From positions 94,225-158,224 of the forward strand of contig NZ_JAMGBG010000052.1 of assembly GCF_023516595.1 (NCBI RefSeq): a stretch of DNA of 64,000 bases, read 5' to 3'. A program made the translations under genes and the position numbers. The stretch comes from Streptomyces neyagawaensis. GTDB taxonomy: Bacteria > Actinomycetota > Actinomycetes > Streptomycetales > Streptomycetaceae. Positions 36,207-45,451 of this stretch are shown one piece after another. Positions within the stretch are counted from its first letter, which is position 1. Each line of letters starts with the position of its first letter. Below the pieces are notes generated by a model that was given only the letters and a program-made list of their open reading frames with translations, did no database searches and was not told the DNA's origin.

Positions 36207-37993
36207 TGCCCGTTCAGTTCCTTCAGGTACTTCTGGCGATTGCGGTTCTGCTCTTCGTTCGTCTCGGCGAACAACGTCTCCTTCTTCAAGGAGACGAAGT
36301 AGTACCAGCCACCCTTGGCCGGATCGAGGGCTCCCTCGATCGCCTCGTCACCGGGGTTTCCGATGGGTCCGGGCGGCAGACCCTTGATCTTGTACGTGTT
36401 GTACGGGTCGTCGATCTGCCGCAGCGAGTCGACCGAACCCGTCGCCAGCTTGGATTCACCACGCAGGTAGTTCACCGTCGAGTCGAAGTCGAGCAGACCG
36501 AAGGTCTCCTGGTTGGTCGGCTCGAGCCGGTTGTAGACAACCCGCGCGATCTTCCGGAAGTCCTTCCTGTTGTCGCCCTCGGCCTGGACCAGGCTCGCCA
36601 CCGTGACCACCTGGAGCGGACTCTCCAGCTTGAGGCCCTTCGCCTTGCCCTCCAGGTCGAATTGCTCGTACTTCGCCTTCGCGAGGTCGACCATTTCCTT
36701 CAGGACGTCCTCGGGCTTCATCCCCTTGGCCACCGGATAGGTGGAGGGGTAGAGGAATCCTTCCAGCGGATCCTTGACGTCCTCGTTGTCGTTCGCCCAC
36801 TCGGGAAGGCCGAGCTTCGACCACTCCTTCTCGGCGACGTCCTTGGTCGTCCCCTTCTTGAGGCCCAACTCCTTGTCGATCCTGGCGTAGACGTCGTTGT
36901 TGCGTTCGCCTTCGGGGACGGTGAAGTTGTTCTGGCTCTTGGGGTCGAGCATCAACGCGAGGGCGCTCTTGGCGGACATCTCCTTCTTCAGCAGATAAAC
37001 GCCCGCCTGGATCTGGGGTTTCGAGGGATCCTCCGCCAGCGCGTTGGTAAATGCCTCGACGCTCTCGACAACCCCCGCCGCCTTCAGCTTCTGCCCGATC
37101 ACCGAGCCGAATTCGCCCTTGCCGACCGTGATCGTGACCGTCTCGTTCGTGCCGGATCCCTCGTAATCGGCAGCCTCGGCAAAACGGCTTTGGTAGAACT
37201 GGTACCCGAAATAGCTGACGCCCGCGAAACCACCGCCGAGGACCACGACGACCACCAGGCAGGCGAGGCCGCTACGGCGTTTCTTGCCGCCCTTGCCCGT
37301 CTTCCCCGACTTGCCTCCGCGGCCTTTCCGTTCGCTTCGGCCGCTGCGCTCCTCGGCTTCGTCGTCATCGTCATCCGAGCCACCCGCGAAGAACGCGAGC
37401 TCGCCCTGGTCGGGTCCGGGGTCCCAATCGGTGCGCTCGCCGGCCTGCTGCTCCTCCGGCTCGGGCGCAGCCGGTGGCGTCGGCGCGGGTGCCGGTTCCG
37501 CGGCGCGACGGGACGGCGGCTCCGGCGGCGGATACGCGTCGGGTGTGCCGTAGAAGTCCTGCTGACCGCCGCCGTAGGCCGCCGCCTGCTGCTGTCCGTA
37601 CGGGTCGGAGGGGTCGGGGGTGTAGGCGCCCTGCGCGTGCTGGTGCGAGCCGTTCGCCCAGCCGCCGTCGGCCTGGCCGTAGTGCTGCTGGTCATGGCCG
37701 GGGTAATGCTGCTGGTGCTGGTCTGCGTACGGCTGCTGGCCCGGGTCGCCGTACTCCTGCTGGTACTGCTGCTGGGCGTAGGCGTCCTGCTGGCCGTTGC
37801 CCCAACCGCCGTTGCCGTTGCCGTCGGCGTACTGCTGGTACTGCTGCTGCTCGGGGTAGTGCTGCTGTGGCTGGCCGCCGTAGGGGGCCTGCTGGCCCAC
37901 CTGGGCCTGCTGCCCGCTCCATCCGCCGTCCCCGTACAACGGGTCGTCCGGATGCCACGGTTCGGAGCCCGGGCCCCGGCCATACTCAGTCAT
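36203..37993 (-). CDS. mltG: endolytic murein transglycosylase MltG with a prion-like N-terminal tail
   Basis: 596 residues. Cleaves nascent peptidoglycan strands to release them at the membrane. Residues about 25-150 are Gln/Tyr/Gly/His-rich (QQYQQEYGDPGQQPY), 155-185 are Pro/Ala-rich, 205-240 are an acidic then Lys/Gly-rich patch; a single transmembrane helix is at 243-266. The extracytoplasmic YceG domain follows, with LysM-like part 280-330 and the catalytic Glu472 in ASLVQAEGDNRKDF. E. coli MltG lacks such a cytoplasmic tail. It lies between ruvX and aroE. Confidence 0.95.
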   Translation of the reverse strand: MTEYGRGPGSEPWHPDDPLYGDGGWSGQQAQVGQQAPYGGQPQQHYPEQQQYQQYADGNGNGGWGNGQQDAYAQQQYQQEYGDPGQQPYADQHQQHYPGHDQQHYGQADGGWANGSHQHAQGAYTPDPSDPYGQQQAAAYGGGQQDFYGTPDAYPPPEPPSRRAAEPAPAPTPPAAPEPEEQQAGERTDWDPGPDQGELAFFAGGSDDDDDEAEERSGRSERKGRGGKSGKTGKGGKKRRSGLACLVVVVVLGGGFAGVSYFGYQFYQSRFAEAADYEGSGTNETVTITVGKGEFGSVIGQKLKAAGVVESVEAFTNALAEDPSKPQIQAGVYLLKKEMSAKSALALMLDPKSQNNFTVPEGERNNDVYARIDKELGLKKGTTKDVAEKEWSKLGLPEWANDNEDVKDPLEGFLYPSTYPVAKGMKPEDVLKEMVDLAKAKYEQFDLEGKAKGLKLESPLQVVTVASLVQAEGDNRKDFRKIARVVYNRLEPTNQETFGLLDFDSTVNYLRGESKLATGSVDSLRQIDDPYNTYKIKGLPPGPIGNPGDEAIEGALDPAKGGWYYFVSLKKETLFAETNEEQNRNRQKYLKELNGQ

Positions 37994-38117
37994 CGATCCC
38001 CTAGAGCCGCGAGGCGGCGGTTACGCGGGGCTTGTGGCTCGGCTTTCGTCCCCGCCTCTTTCTGTGCGGAGGCTGTTCGAAGGCCACCGCATCGCGCGGA
38101 ACGTTACCGTATCGCGA

Positions 38118-38582
38118 TCAGTGGGCCACTTCGACGCCTTCGCCGGGAGCTTTACCTGACACCCGTTCGGATTCCAGCGCTTGTTGCAGGATGATCACCG
38201 CCGCTGCCTGGTCGATCACCGACCTGCCCTTTTTCGACTTGACCCCCGAAGCGCGCAGTCCCTGGCCGGCTGTCACTGTGGTCATCCTCTCGTCGACGAG
38301 TCTGACCGGAATGGGCGCGATCATGCGCGCCAACTCCTGTGCGAACTTTCGAACCTTGACCGCCGCAGGGCCCTCGCCCCCCTTGAGGGAACGAGGGAGA
38401 CCGACGACGACCTCGATCGGTTCGTACTCGTCGACGAGTTGCCCCAACCGGCGCTGGGCGGCCGGGACATCACGCCCGGGGACCGTCTCCACCGGGGTGG
38501 CGAGGATCCCGTCGGGATCGCACGAGGCGACCCCGATACGGGCGTCGCCCACGTCGATCGCGAGGCGACGGCCGCGGCGCAT
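38118..38582 (-). CDS. ruvX: Holliday-junction-resolvase-like protein RuvX/YqgF
   Basis: 154 residues from the ATG at 38580-38582. RNase H-fold protein implicated in pre-16S rRNA 5' processing. Motifs: LAIDVGDARIGVASCDPDG with the first catalytic Asp, VVGLPRSLKGGEGPAA, VRLVDERMTTVTA and the final Asp in VIDQAAAVIILQ. A GTG at 38622-38624 would add 14 residues and has a weak GAGTGAG site; either start is possible. Next to alaS, as in most bacteria. Confidence 0.93.
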   Translation of the reverse strand: MRRGRRLAIDVGDARIGVASCDPDGILATPVETVPGRDVPAAQRRLGQLVDEYEPIEVVVGLPRSLKGGEGPAAVKVRKFAQELARMIAPIPVRLVDERMTTVTAGQGLRASGVKSKKGRSVIDQAAAVIILQQALESERVSGKAPGEGVEVAH

Positions 38583-38655
38583 GACCGGGCCGTCGTCTTC
38601 GCTCCTGTGATCGGCGGTGTTCACCGGCTCACTCGATCCGTCGCTCCGGCCGTGC

Positions 38656-41328
38656 TCACTTGGCCGTCTCGGCGACCAGGCGCTCCACCGCGTCCACGGC
38701 CTCACCGATGGCGGCCGGGTTCTGGCCGCCGCCCTGGGCGACGTCCGGCTTGCCGCCGCCACCCCCACCGAGGGTCTTGGCGGCCGTGCGGACCAGGTCG
38801 CCGGCCTTCAGACCCCGCTCGCGGGCGGCCTCGTTGGTGGCGATGACCGTCAGCGGCTTGCCGTTCACCGTGGTGAACAGGGCGACCACGGCGGCCCGGC
38901 CGCCCTGGATGCGTCCGCGCACGTCGAGGACCAGCTTGCGGAGGTCGTCGGCGGTCGTGCCGTCCGGGACCTGACCGGTCACCAGGGCAACACCGCGAAC
39001 GTCCTTGGCGGACTCGGCGAGACCGGCGGCGGCCTGCAGCACCTTCTCGGCGCGGAACTTCTCGATCTCCTTCTCGGCGTCCTTCAGCTTGCCGAGCATG
39101 GCGGAGACCTTCTCCGGGAGCTCCTCCGGACGGCCCTTGATCAGCTCCTGGAGCTGGGCGACGACCGTGTGCTCACGGGCGAGGAAGTTGTAGGCGTCGA
39201 CACCGACGAGGGCCTCGATACGGCGCACACCGGAGCCGATGGAGGACTCGCCGAGCAGCTTGACCAGGCCGAGCTGCGAGGTGTTGTGGACGTGCGTGCC
39301 GCCGCACAGCTCCTTGGAGAAGTCGCCGATGGTCACCACGCGGACGCGGTCGCCGTACTTCTCGCCGAACTCGGCGATGGCGCCCTGCTTCTTGGCCTCG
39401 TCGATGCCCATGACATCGGCGCGCACGTCGAGATCGCGGGCCAGCACCTCGTTGATCTTCTGCTCGACGTCGGTCATCACGGCCGTGGGAACGGCGGACG
39501 GCGAACCGAAGTCGAAGCGGAAACGGCCGGGCTGGTTCTCGGAACCGGCCTGGGCGGCCGTCGGACCGAGGGCGTCCCGCAGCGCCTGGTGGGTGAGGTG
39601 GGTGGCGGAGTGGGCGCGGGCGATGGCCGTGCGGCGGCGGGAGTCGATCGAGGCATGGGCCTTGGCGCCGACGGTCACCTCGCCTACCTGGACGACGCCC
39701 TTGTGGACGTACACGCCCGGGACCGGCTTCTGGCAGTCGCGGACCTCGATGACGGCACCGGAGTCGAGCCTGATGCGTCCGGTGTCGCCGATCTGGCCGC
39801 CGCCCTCGGCGTAGAACGGGGTGCGGTCGAGGACGATCTCGACCTCGTCGCCCTCGGTGGCGGCGGGCGAGGAGACACCGTCGACGAGGATGCCGACGAC
39901 CGTGGACTCGCCCTCGGTGCTGTCGTAGCCGATGAAGTCGGTCTCGCCGGAGTTGTCGGCGATCTCGCGGTAGGCGCCGAGGTCGGCGTGGCCCGTCTTC
40001 TTGGCCTTGGCGTCTGCCTTGGCGCGGTCCCGCTGCTCCTTCATCAGGCGGCGGAAGCCGTCCTCGTCCACGGTCAGGCCCTGCTCGGCGGCCATCTCCA
40101 GGGTGAGGTCGATCGGGAAGCCCCAGGTGTCGTGGAGCAGGAACGCCTTGTCACCGGCGAGGACCTTGCCGCCGGCGGCCTTGGTGTCGGTGACGGCGGT
40201 GTCGAGGATGTTGGTGCCGGCCTTCAGCGTCTTGAGGAAGGCGGCCTCCTCGGCGAGGGCGACCTTCTCGATGCGCTCGCGGTCGGTGATCAGCTCGGGG
40301 TACTGCTGGCCCATCATGTTGATGACCACGTCGATGAGGTCCTGGACGACCGGGCCGGTGGCGCCGAGGAGACGCATGTTGCGGATGGCGCGGCGCATGA
40401 TGCGGCGCAGGACGTAGCCGCGGCCCTCGTTGCCGGGGGTGACGCCGTCGCCGATGAGCATCACGGCGGTGCGGATGTGGTCGGTGACCACGCGCAGGGA
40501 GACGTCGGAGTCCTTGGCGTCGCCGTAGCGGACGCCGGTCAGCTCGGTGGCCTTGTCGATGACGGCCATGGAGGTGTCGATCTCGTACATGTTCTGCACG
40601 CCCTGCAGAATCATGGCGAGGCGCTCCAGGCCGAGGCCCGTGTCGATGTTCTTGCTGGGCAGCTCGCCGAGGATCTCGAAGTCCTCCTTCGAGGTGCCCT
40701 CGCCGCGCTCGTACTGCATGAAGACCAGGTTCCAGATCTCCACGTACCGCTCGTCGTTGACGGCCGGGCCGCCCTCGACGCCGAACTCGGGGCCGCGGTC
40801 GTAGTTGATCTCGGAGCACGGGCCGCAGGGGCCGGGGACGCCCATGGACCAGTAGTTGTCCTTCATGCCGAGGCGCTGGATGCGCTCCTTGGGCACGCCG
40901 ATCTGCTCGTGCCAGATGCGCTCGGCCTCGTCGTCGTCCTTGTAGACGGTGATCCAGAGCTTCTCCGGCTCCAGGCCGTAACCACCCTTGTCCTGGGGGC
41001 TGGTGAGCAGCTCCCAGGCGTACTTGATGGCGCCTTCCTTGAAGTAGTCGCCGAAGGAGAAGTTGCCGCACATCTGGAAGAACGTGCCGTGCCGGGTGGT
41101 CTTGCCGACCTCTTCGATGTCCGGCGTACGGACGCACTTCTGCACGCTGGTGGCGCGGGAGAAGGGGGGCTTGACCTCACCGAGGAAGTACGGCTTGAAG
41201 GGGACCATGCCCGCGTTGACCAGGAGCAGAGTCGGGTCGTCCGCGATGAGCGACGCCGAAGGGACAACGGTGTGACCGCGCTCCTCGAAGAAGCTCAACC
41301 AGCGGCGACGAATCTCGGCCGACTCCAT
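38656..41328 (-). CDS. alaS: alanyl-tRNA synthetase
   Basis: 890 residues, full length. Class II catalytic core at the N-terminus, starting ESAEIRRRWLSFFEERGH, tRNA-binding middle region, editing domain with the zinc ligands HSATHLTHQAL (HxxxH) and CGGTHVHNTSQLG, then the C-Ala domain from about 750 with the Gly-rich LGGGGGGKPDVAQGGG. Its ATG shares one base with the stop of the preceding small gene, so the three genes DUF948, DUF6167 and alaS form a unit with ruvX. Confidence 0.98.
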   Translation of the reverse strand: MESAEIRRRWLSFFEERGHTVVPSASLIADDPTLLLVNAGMVPFKPYFLGEVKPPFSRATSVQKCVRTPDIEEVGKTTRHGTFFQMCGNFSFGDYFKEGAIKYAWELLTSPQDKGGYGLEPEKLWITVYKDDDEAERIWHEQIGVPKERIQRLGMKDNYWSMGVPGPCGPCSEINYDRGPEFGVEGGPAVNDERYVEIWNLVFMQYERGEGTSKEDFEILGELPSKNIDTGLGLERLAMILQGVQNMYEIDTSMAVIDKATELTGVRYGDAKDSDVSLRVVTDHIRTAVMLIGDGVTPGNEGRGYVLRRIMRRAIRNMRLLGATGPVVQDLIDVVINMMGQQYPELITDRERIEKVALAEEAAFLKTLKAGTNILDTAVTDTKAAGGKVLAGDKAFLLHDTWGFPIDLTLEMAAEQGLTVDEDGFRRLMKEQRDRAKADAKAKKTGHADLGAYREIADNSGETDFIGYDSTEGESTVVGILVDGVSSPAATEGDEVEIVLDRTPFYAEGGGQIGDTGRIRLDSGAVIEVRDCQKPVPGVYVHKGVVQVGEVTVGAKAHASIDSRRRTAIARAHSATHLTHQALRDALGPTAAQAGSENQPGRFRFDFGSPSAVPTAVMTDVEQKINEVLARDLDVRADVMGIDEAKKQGAIAEFGEKYGDRVRVVTIGDFSKELCGGTHVHNTSQLGLVKLLGESSIGSGVRRIEALVGVDAYNFLAREHTVVAQLQELIKGRPEELPEKVSAMLGKLKDAEKEIEKFRAEKVLQAAAGLAESAKDVRGVALVTGQVPDGTTADDLRKLVLDVRGRIQGGRAAVVALFTTVNGKPLTVIATNEAARERGLKAGDLVRTAAKTLGGGGGGKPDVAQGGGQNPAAIGEAVDAVERLVAETAK

Positions 41329-41702
41329 CAGTGGTCCTCATTCCGGTTGTACGGGTACGACGAGTTGTCGACGTACCTCGGATTCCTGCTGTACTTCGGG
41401 GTGTTGCTGTTCTCGATGGCAGCGACGCGCCGGGGGGCCGGGAGCTCCGGAAGGCGATCGGGGTTGGCCTCGATACCGAGGGCCTCGCCGAGTTCGGCCT
41501 CCCGCTGGGCCATGTTGTCGCGGACGTCGAGCGCGAAGCCGACCGCCCGGTCCTTGAGCTTGTGGCCCGCCTCGATCGCCTTGTTCGCCGCCTGGGTGGC
41601 GAGGTGTTCGGGCGTGAGCTGCTTCAGCTTGCGGTTGACCTTGGTGGTCGCCCACACTCCGGCGGCGACACCGGTGGTGAACCAGAACGTACGGCGGAAC
41701 AT
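41328..41702 (-). CDS. small membrane-associated protein (DUF6167-like)
   Basis: 124 residues from the ATG at 41700-41702; a GTG eight codons earlier also has coding potential but overlaps the ribosome site. An N-terminal hydrophobic segment (RTFWFTTGVAAGVWATTKV) anchors it, followed by a basic helix (KLKQLTPEHLATQAANKAIE) and a Tyr/Asn/Pro-rich tail. Actinobacterial family of unknown function always found just before alaS. Possible partner of the DUF948 gene upstream. Confidence 0.85.
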   Translation of the reverse strand: MFRRTFWFTTGVAAGVWATTKVNRKLKQLTPEHLATQAANKAIEAGHKLKDRAVGFALDVRDNMAQREAELGEALGIEANPDRLPELPAPRRVAAIENSNTPKYSRNPRYVDNSSYPYNRNEDH

Positions 41703-41709
41703 CGCTCGG

Positions 41710-42156
41710 TCAGTCCTTCTTTCCACGGGTGCTGCGCTTGCTTCGACGGGCCCCCGGGACCGTGCGGCCCACGATCACCGTACGCCGCTGGTCCCCGGGT
41801 GCCTCGCCCTCGCGGCGGCCGCCCATGGCCCGGCGTACTCCGTAGCCGAAGGCGGCGACCTTGACGAGGGGGCCGCCGAAGGTGGAGGCGACGGTGGTGG
41901 AGAGCGCCGAGGCGTTCGACGTGACTTCCTGGACGTCGGACGCGATGGCGTCGACCCGGTCGATCTGGGTCTGCGCGGAGCGGACGGCGATGGAGGCGTC
42001 GGCGAGGAGGGGGACGGCCTGGTCGGTCACGTCCGCGACGAGTTTGGTGGTCGCCTTGAGCGTCTGGGCCAGCCTCGCCAGCGCGACGGCGAGGAAGGAG
42101 ACCAGGATCGCCCAGAAGACGGCCACCAGGATCCCGGCCACCTCTCCACCGGACAC
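41710..42156 (-). CDS. DUF948 membrane protein
   Basis: 148 residues from a GTG at 42154-42156. One transmembrane helix at about 5-28 (VAGILVAVFWAILVSFLAVAL), then a long helical DUF948 region (about 30-100) with heptad spacing and Ser/Thr/Asp residues, and a basic C-terminus ending RRSKRSTRGKKD. Function unknown; DUF948 proteins resemble chemotaxis-receptor helices in shape. Seven bases upstream of the DUF6167-like gene. Confidence 0.88.
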   Translation of the reverse strand: MSGGEVAGILVAVFWAILVSFLAVALARLAQTLKATTKLVADVTDQAVPLLADASIAVRSAQTQIDRVDAIASDVQEVTSNASALSTTVASTFGGPLVKVAAFGYGVRRAMGGRREGEAPGDQRRTVIVGRTVPGARRSKRSTRGKKD

Positions 42157-42268
42157 TGTGTGCCACCCGCTCCCTGAGACATGCCTGAACATCGAGAAGT
42201 CGTGTCCCGAGCCTATCGCGCCGGGGCGGTCACTCCGAACCGCATTAACGCCCACCCCAGAAGGCGAG

Positions 42269-42313
42269 AGCCCGCCGTCCCGCCCGCCGGAAGAGGCGGG
42301 AGGACGACGGGCT
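42269..42313 (-). terminator. rpsD terminator hairpin
   Basis: An imperfect long stem beginning AGCCCGCCGTCC and ending GGACGACGGGCT, with a CGCC/GGCG inner helix, lies 32 bases after the rpsD stop. Confidence 0.6.
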
Positions 42314-42345
42314 GACGCGTGGTCCGTACTACGTCCGTCGAAGGA

Positions 42346-42960
42346 TCAACGGGCGTAGTACTCGACGACGAGCTGCTCGTCGCAGATGACCGGGACTTCC
42401 TTGCGGTTCGGCTCGCGGTCCAGGCGGAACGCCAGGGCCTTGAGGTTCACCTGGAGGTAGCGCGGGGTCTCACCGTCCGCGGCGAAGCCACCCTCGCGGG
42501 CGATCTCGAACAGCGGCTTCTGACGGCTGCGCTCACGGACCATGACGACGTCGTCCGGCTTGACGCGGAAGGACGGCTTGTCGACCTTCTGGCCGTTGAC
42601 CTCGATGTGGCCGTGGACGACCATCTGGCGGGCCTGGTAGATCGTGCGGGCGATGCCCGAACGCAGGACCAGCGCGTCGAGACGGCGCTCGAGCTCGATG
42701 ATCAGGGCCTCACCGGTCTTGCCCTGGACCTTGGAGGCACGCTCGTAGGCGCGGACGAGCTGGCGCTCGGACACGTCGTACTGCGCGCGCAGACGCTGCT
42801 TCTCCAGCAGACGGACCTTGTAGTCCGAGTTCTGCTTGCGGCCGCGGCCGTGCTCGCCCGGCGGGTAGGGACGGGCCTCGAAGTACTTGACGGCCTTCGG
42901 GGTCAGCGCGATGCCGAGGGCACGCGACTTCTTGACCTTGGGGCGGGACTGGTTCGCCAC
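42346..42960 (-). CDS. rpsD: 30S ribosomal protein S4
   Basis: 204 residues from a GTG at 42958-42960, AAAGGAAA upstream. Binds 16S rRNA early in small-subunit assembly. The S4 domain is RRLDALVLRSGIARTIYQAR; PYPPGEHGRGRKQNSDY is the conserved N-terminal loop. It is a stand-alone gene, not in the alpha operon, as in other streptomycetes. No Cys4 zinc cluster at the N-terminus, so it is the zinc-free type. S4 often represses its own leader elsewhere, and the 300 bp upstream could host such control. Confidence 0.98.
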   Translation of the reverse strand: MANQSRPKVKKSRALGIALTPKAVKYFEARPYPPGEHGRGRKQNSDYKVRLLEKQRLRAQYDVSERQLVRAYERASKVQGKTGEALIIELERRLDALVLRSGIARTIYQARQMVVHGHIEVNGQKVDKPSFRVKPDDVVMVRERSRQKPLFEIAREGGFAADGETPRYLQVNLKALAFRLDREPNRKEVPVICDEQLVVEYYAR

Positions 42961-43260
42961 TGTTTTTCCTTTTCCTGTATTCGGCTGCCTCAGGGTTACG
43001 GGAGGTCGCATCCGCAGCCGGGGATTCCCGTGAGGTCCACGAGGGACTTCCGGGCAGCCGCTCCCTGGTCTGGGCACATACGTGCAGCACACGAACGGCC
43101 CACCGACCGGTCCCGGGAATCCGGGCGGTGGTGGGCGGCCCGCGACACCTACGACGGTGCGCGACGCTCCTGGATCCGAGGATCCGGCTGCATGTCCCGC
43201 CTGAGGCGCCGACCGGAGCCGGACACGGGACGCAGCACTGAAGGGCAGTCTACAGGGGGT
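42961..43260. other. 300-bp rpsD leader/rarA-rpsD gap
   Basis: The gap contains a long imperfect hairpin (about 43096-43141: CGGCCCACCGACCGG opposite CGGTGGTGGGCGGCCCG, with CCCGGGAATCCGGG between) and the perfect GGATCCGAGGATCC repeat near 43172. No coding bias. It may carry the rpsD promoter and a structured leader; any S4 control is speculative. Confidence 0.35.
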
Positions 43261-44616
43261 TCAGGACTGCTTCCGACCGAGGTGCTTCCTGGTCCATTCC
43301 ACGGCGTCCGCGTACCGGGCCTCGGCACCGTGGCGGGTCGGGGTGTAGTAGGCGCGGTCCTTCAGGGCGTCCGGCGCGTACTGCTGGGCGGCGATCCCTT
43401 CGGGCAGGTCGTGCGGGTAGACGTACCCCTGGGCGTGGCCGAGCTTGGCCGCGCCCTTGTAGTGGCCGTCCCGCAGGTGTGGCGGCACCGGCCCGGCCAG
43501 CCCCTTGCGGACGTCCTCCATGGCGGCGCCGATCGCGGTGGTCGCGGCGTTCGACTTGGGGGCGAGGGCCAGGGCGATGGTGGCGTGGCTGAGGGTGAGC
43601 GCCGCCTCCGGGAAGCCGATCATGGCGACGGCCTGCGCGGCGGCGACGGCTATGGGCAGGGCGTTCGGGTCGGCGAGGCCGATGTCCTCGCTGGCGGAGA
43701 TCATCAGGCGGCGGGCGATGAAGCGGGGGTCCTCGCCGGCCTCGATCATGCGGGCCAGGTAGTGCAGCGCGGCGTCGACGTCGGAGCCGCGGATGGACTT
43801 GATGAGGGCGCTGGCCACGTCGTAGTGCTGGTCGCCGTCGCGGTCGTACTTCACGGCGGCCCGGTCGACGGTCTCCTCCAGGGTCGTCAGGCCGATCTCC
43901 CCCTCCCCCTTGTCGAGGGCGGCGCCGGCCGCGGCCTCCAGGGCGGTCAGCGCGCGCCGGGCGTCGCCGCCGGCGATGCGCAGGAGGTGGGCCTCGGTGT
44001 CCTCGGGGAGGGTGACGGCGCCCTTGAGGCCGCGTTCGTCGGTGAGGGCCCGCTGGAGCAGGCCGCGTACGTCGTCGTCGGTGAGGGGTTCGAGGGTGAG
44101 GAGCAGGGAGCGGGACAGCAGGGGGGAAATCACCGAGAAGTACGGGTTCTCCGTGGTCGCGGCGATCAGGGTGACCCAGCGGTTCTCGACGGCCGGGAGC
44201 AGGGAGTCCTGCTGGGCCTTGCTGAAGCGGTGGATCTCGTCGAGGAAGAGGACGGTCTCCTTGCCGAAGCCGCCGGTGGCGCGGCGGGCGCCGTCGATGA
44301 CCGCGCGGACCTCCTTGACGCCGGCGGTGATCGCGGAGAGCTCCACGAAACGCTTGTTGGTGGCCTTGGAGACGACGTATGCGAGGGTCGTCTTGCCCGT
44401 GCCGGGCGGGCCCCAGAGGATCACGGAGGAGGGGCCGGCGGGGCCGCCGCCGGACTCGCCGACCAGTCTGCGCAGCGGCGAGCCGGGCTTCAGCAGATGC
44501 TGCTGGCCCACGACCTCGTCGAGGGTGCGCGGACGCATCCGTACGGCCAGGGGGCTGGCGGCCGGGTCCTTCTCCTGGCGTTCTTCGGCGGCGGCGGTGA
44601 ACAGATCGGGCTCCAC
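43261..44616 (-). CDS. rarA: replication-associated recombination protein RarA (MgsA)
   Basis: 451 residues, GTG start. AAA+ ATPase related to clamp-loader subunits that acts at stalled forks. Walker A VILWGPPGTGKTTLAYVV, Walker B VLFLDEIHRFSKAQQD, sensor-1 LIAATTENPYFSV and an RFC-like C-terminal domain (SIRGSDVDAALHYLARMIEAGEDPRFIARR). The name priority over RuvB is clear from the C-terminal MgsA_C domain. Stop lies 300 bp from rpsD; the VKOR gene follows upstream on the same strand. Confidence 0.96.
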   Translation of the reverse strand: MEPDLFTAAAEERQEKDPAASPLAVRMRPRTLDEVVGQQHLLKPGSPLRRLVGESGGGPAGPSSVILWGPPGTGKTTLAYVVSKATNKRFVELSAITAGVKEVRAVIDGARRATGGFGKETVLFLDEIHRFSKAQQDSLLPAVENRWVTLIAATTENPYFSVISPLLSRSLLLTLEPLTDDDVRGLLQRALTDERGLKGAVTLPEDTEAHLLRIAGGDARRALTALEAAAGAALDKGEGEIGLTTLEETVDRAAVKYDRDGDQHYDVASALIKSIRGSDVDAALHYLARMIEAGEDPRFIARRLMISASEDIGLADPNALPIAVAAAQAVAMIGFPEAALTLSHATIALALAPKSNAATTAIGAAMEDVRKGLAGPVPPHLRDGHYKGAAKLGHAQGYVYPHDLPEGIAAQQYAPDALKDRAYYTPTRHGAEARYADAVEWTRKHLGRKQS

Positions 44617-44663
44617 ACTTCCGGAGCCTACGTCAGAGGTACGACAGTCCCCGCCGCGACGGG

Positions 44664-45311
44664 TCAGGCCCAGAGGTTGGCGCCCCAGCGGGTCAGGATC
44701 AGCATGCCGATGATGCCGACGTGGGTGACCGGCAGGACCCAGGTGAACTCAGCGAGGAACCGCTTCAGCCAGCCGGGGGCGGTAAGGAGGTCGTTGCGGA
44801 CGTTGAACGAGGTGACGTACCAGAACATGATGATCGTCGCGACCCAGGCCAGCGAGCACCACAGGCACAGCGCGTTGATCCGGTACAGGGACTGGAACTG
44901 CAGCCAGGTGCAGAAGACGACGCCGAAGAGGGTGCCGCCGTTGAGGGTCAGCCAGTACCAACGGGGGAAGCGGGCGCGGGCGAGCAGGCTCATGCCCACG
45001 CAGATGACGATGCCGTACGCGACGAGGCCGAGCATCGGGTTGGGGAAGCCGAAGACGGAGGCCTGCTTGCTCTCCATGACGCTGCCGCAGGAGACGACCG
45101 GGTTCAGGCTGCACCCGGGTGTGAAGGTCTCGCCGGCGACCTTGGCTTCCAGGATCTTGAACTTGTCGATCGTGATGACCCAGGCGGCGAGCAGTCCGGC
45201 CGCGCCGGTGAGCAGCAGAAGGACCGCGAAGGCACGACTGGCGCCCACCGTGCGCGGGGGGTCGTCGTGTTCCGGTTCCATGGAGACGTCCCTGACTGTC
45301 GTCTTGCTCAT
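44664..45311 (-). CDS. vitamin K epoxide reductase (VKOR) family membrane protein
   Basis: 215 residues from the ATG at 45309-45311; an ATG at 45354-45356, with GAGGGTG about ten bases upstream, would add 15 residues. Four or five transmembrane helices (from about 27). VKOR proteins pass electrons from thiols to quinone and drive disulfide formation in exported proteins. Cys67 and Cys75 in the first extracytoplasmic loop (PGCSLNPVVSCGSV) and the active-site pair C149-L-W-C152 are all present. Partner thioredoxin-like protein not visible here. Confidence 0.93.
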   Translation of the reverse strand: MSKTTVRDVSMEPEHDDPPRTVGASRAFAVLLLLTGAAGLLAAWVITIDKFKILEAKVAGETFTPGCSLNPVVSCGSVMESKQASVFGFPNPMLGLVAYGIVICVGMSLLARARFPRWYWLTLNGGTLFGVVFCTWLQFQSLYRINALCLWCSLAWVATIIMFWYVTSFNVRNDLLTAPGWLKRFLAEFTWVLPVTHVGIIGMLILTRWGANLWA

Positions 45312-45402
45312 CGCGTCGTATCCGTAGCTTCCGAAGGGCCTTTGGGGCACGGTCATTGTGTCGTACACCCTCGCGCGTCCACCGTTCGCTGGACGTAAAT
45401 GT

Positions 45403-45435
45403 CGCCCCCGTCGCCCTGATCGGGCGACGGGGGCG
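45403..45435 (-). terminator. hisS terminator hairpin
   Basis: CGCCCCCGTCGCCC and GGGCGACGGGGGCG form a perfect 14-bp stem with a five-base loop, 17 bases after the hisS stop. Confidence 0.75.
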
Positions 45436-45451
45436 GCACGGGCTTGACCAC

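Noticed and set aside
38583..38768. Long N-terminal extension of RuvX
   Set aside because: It overlaps the end of alaS and is not needed; only the short GTG alternative at 38624 is realistic.
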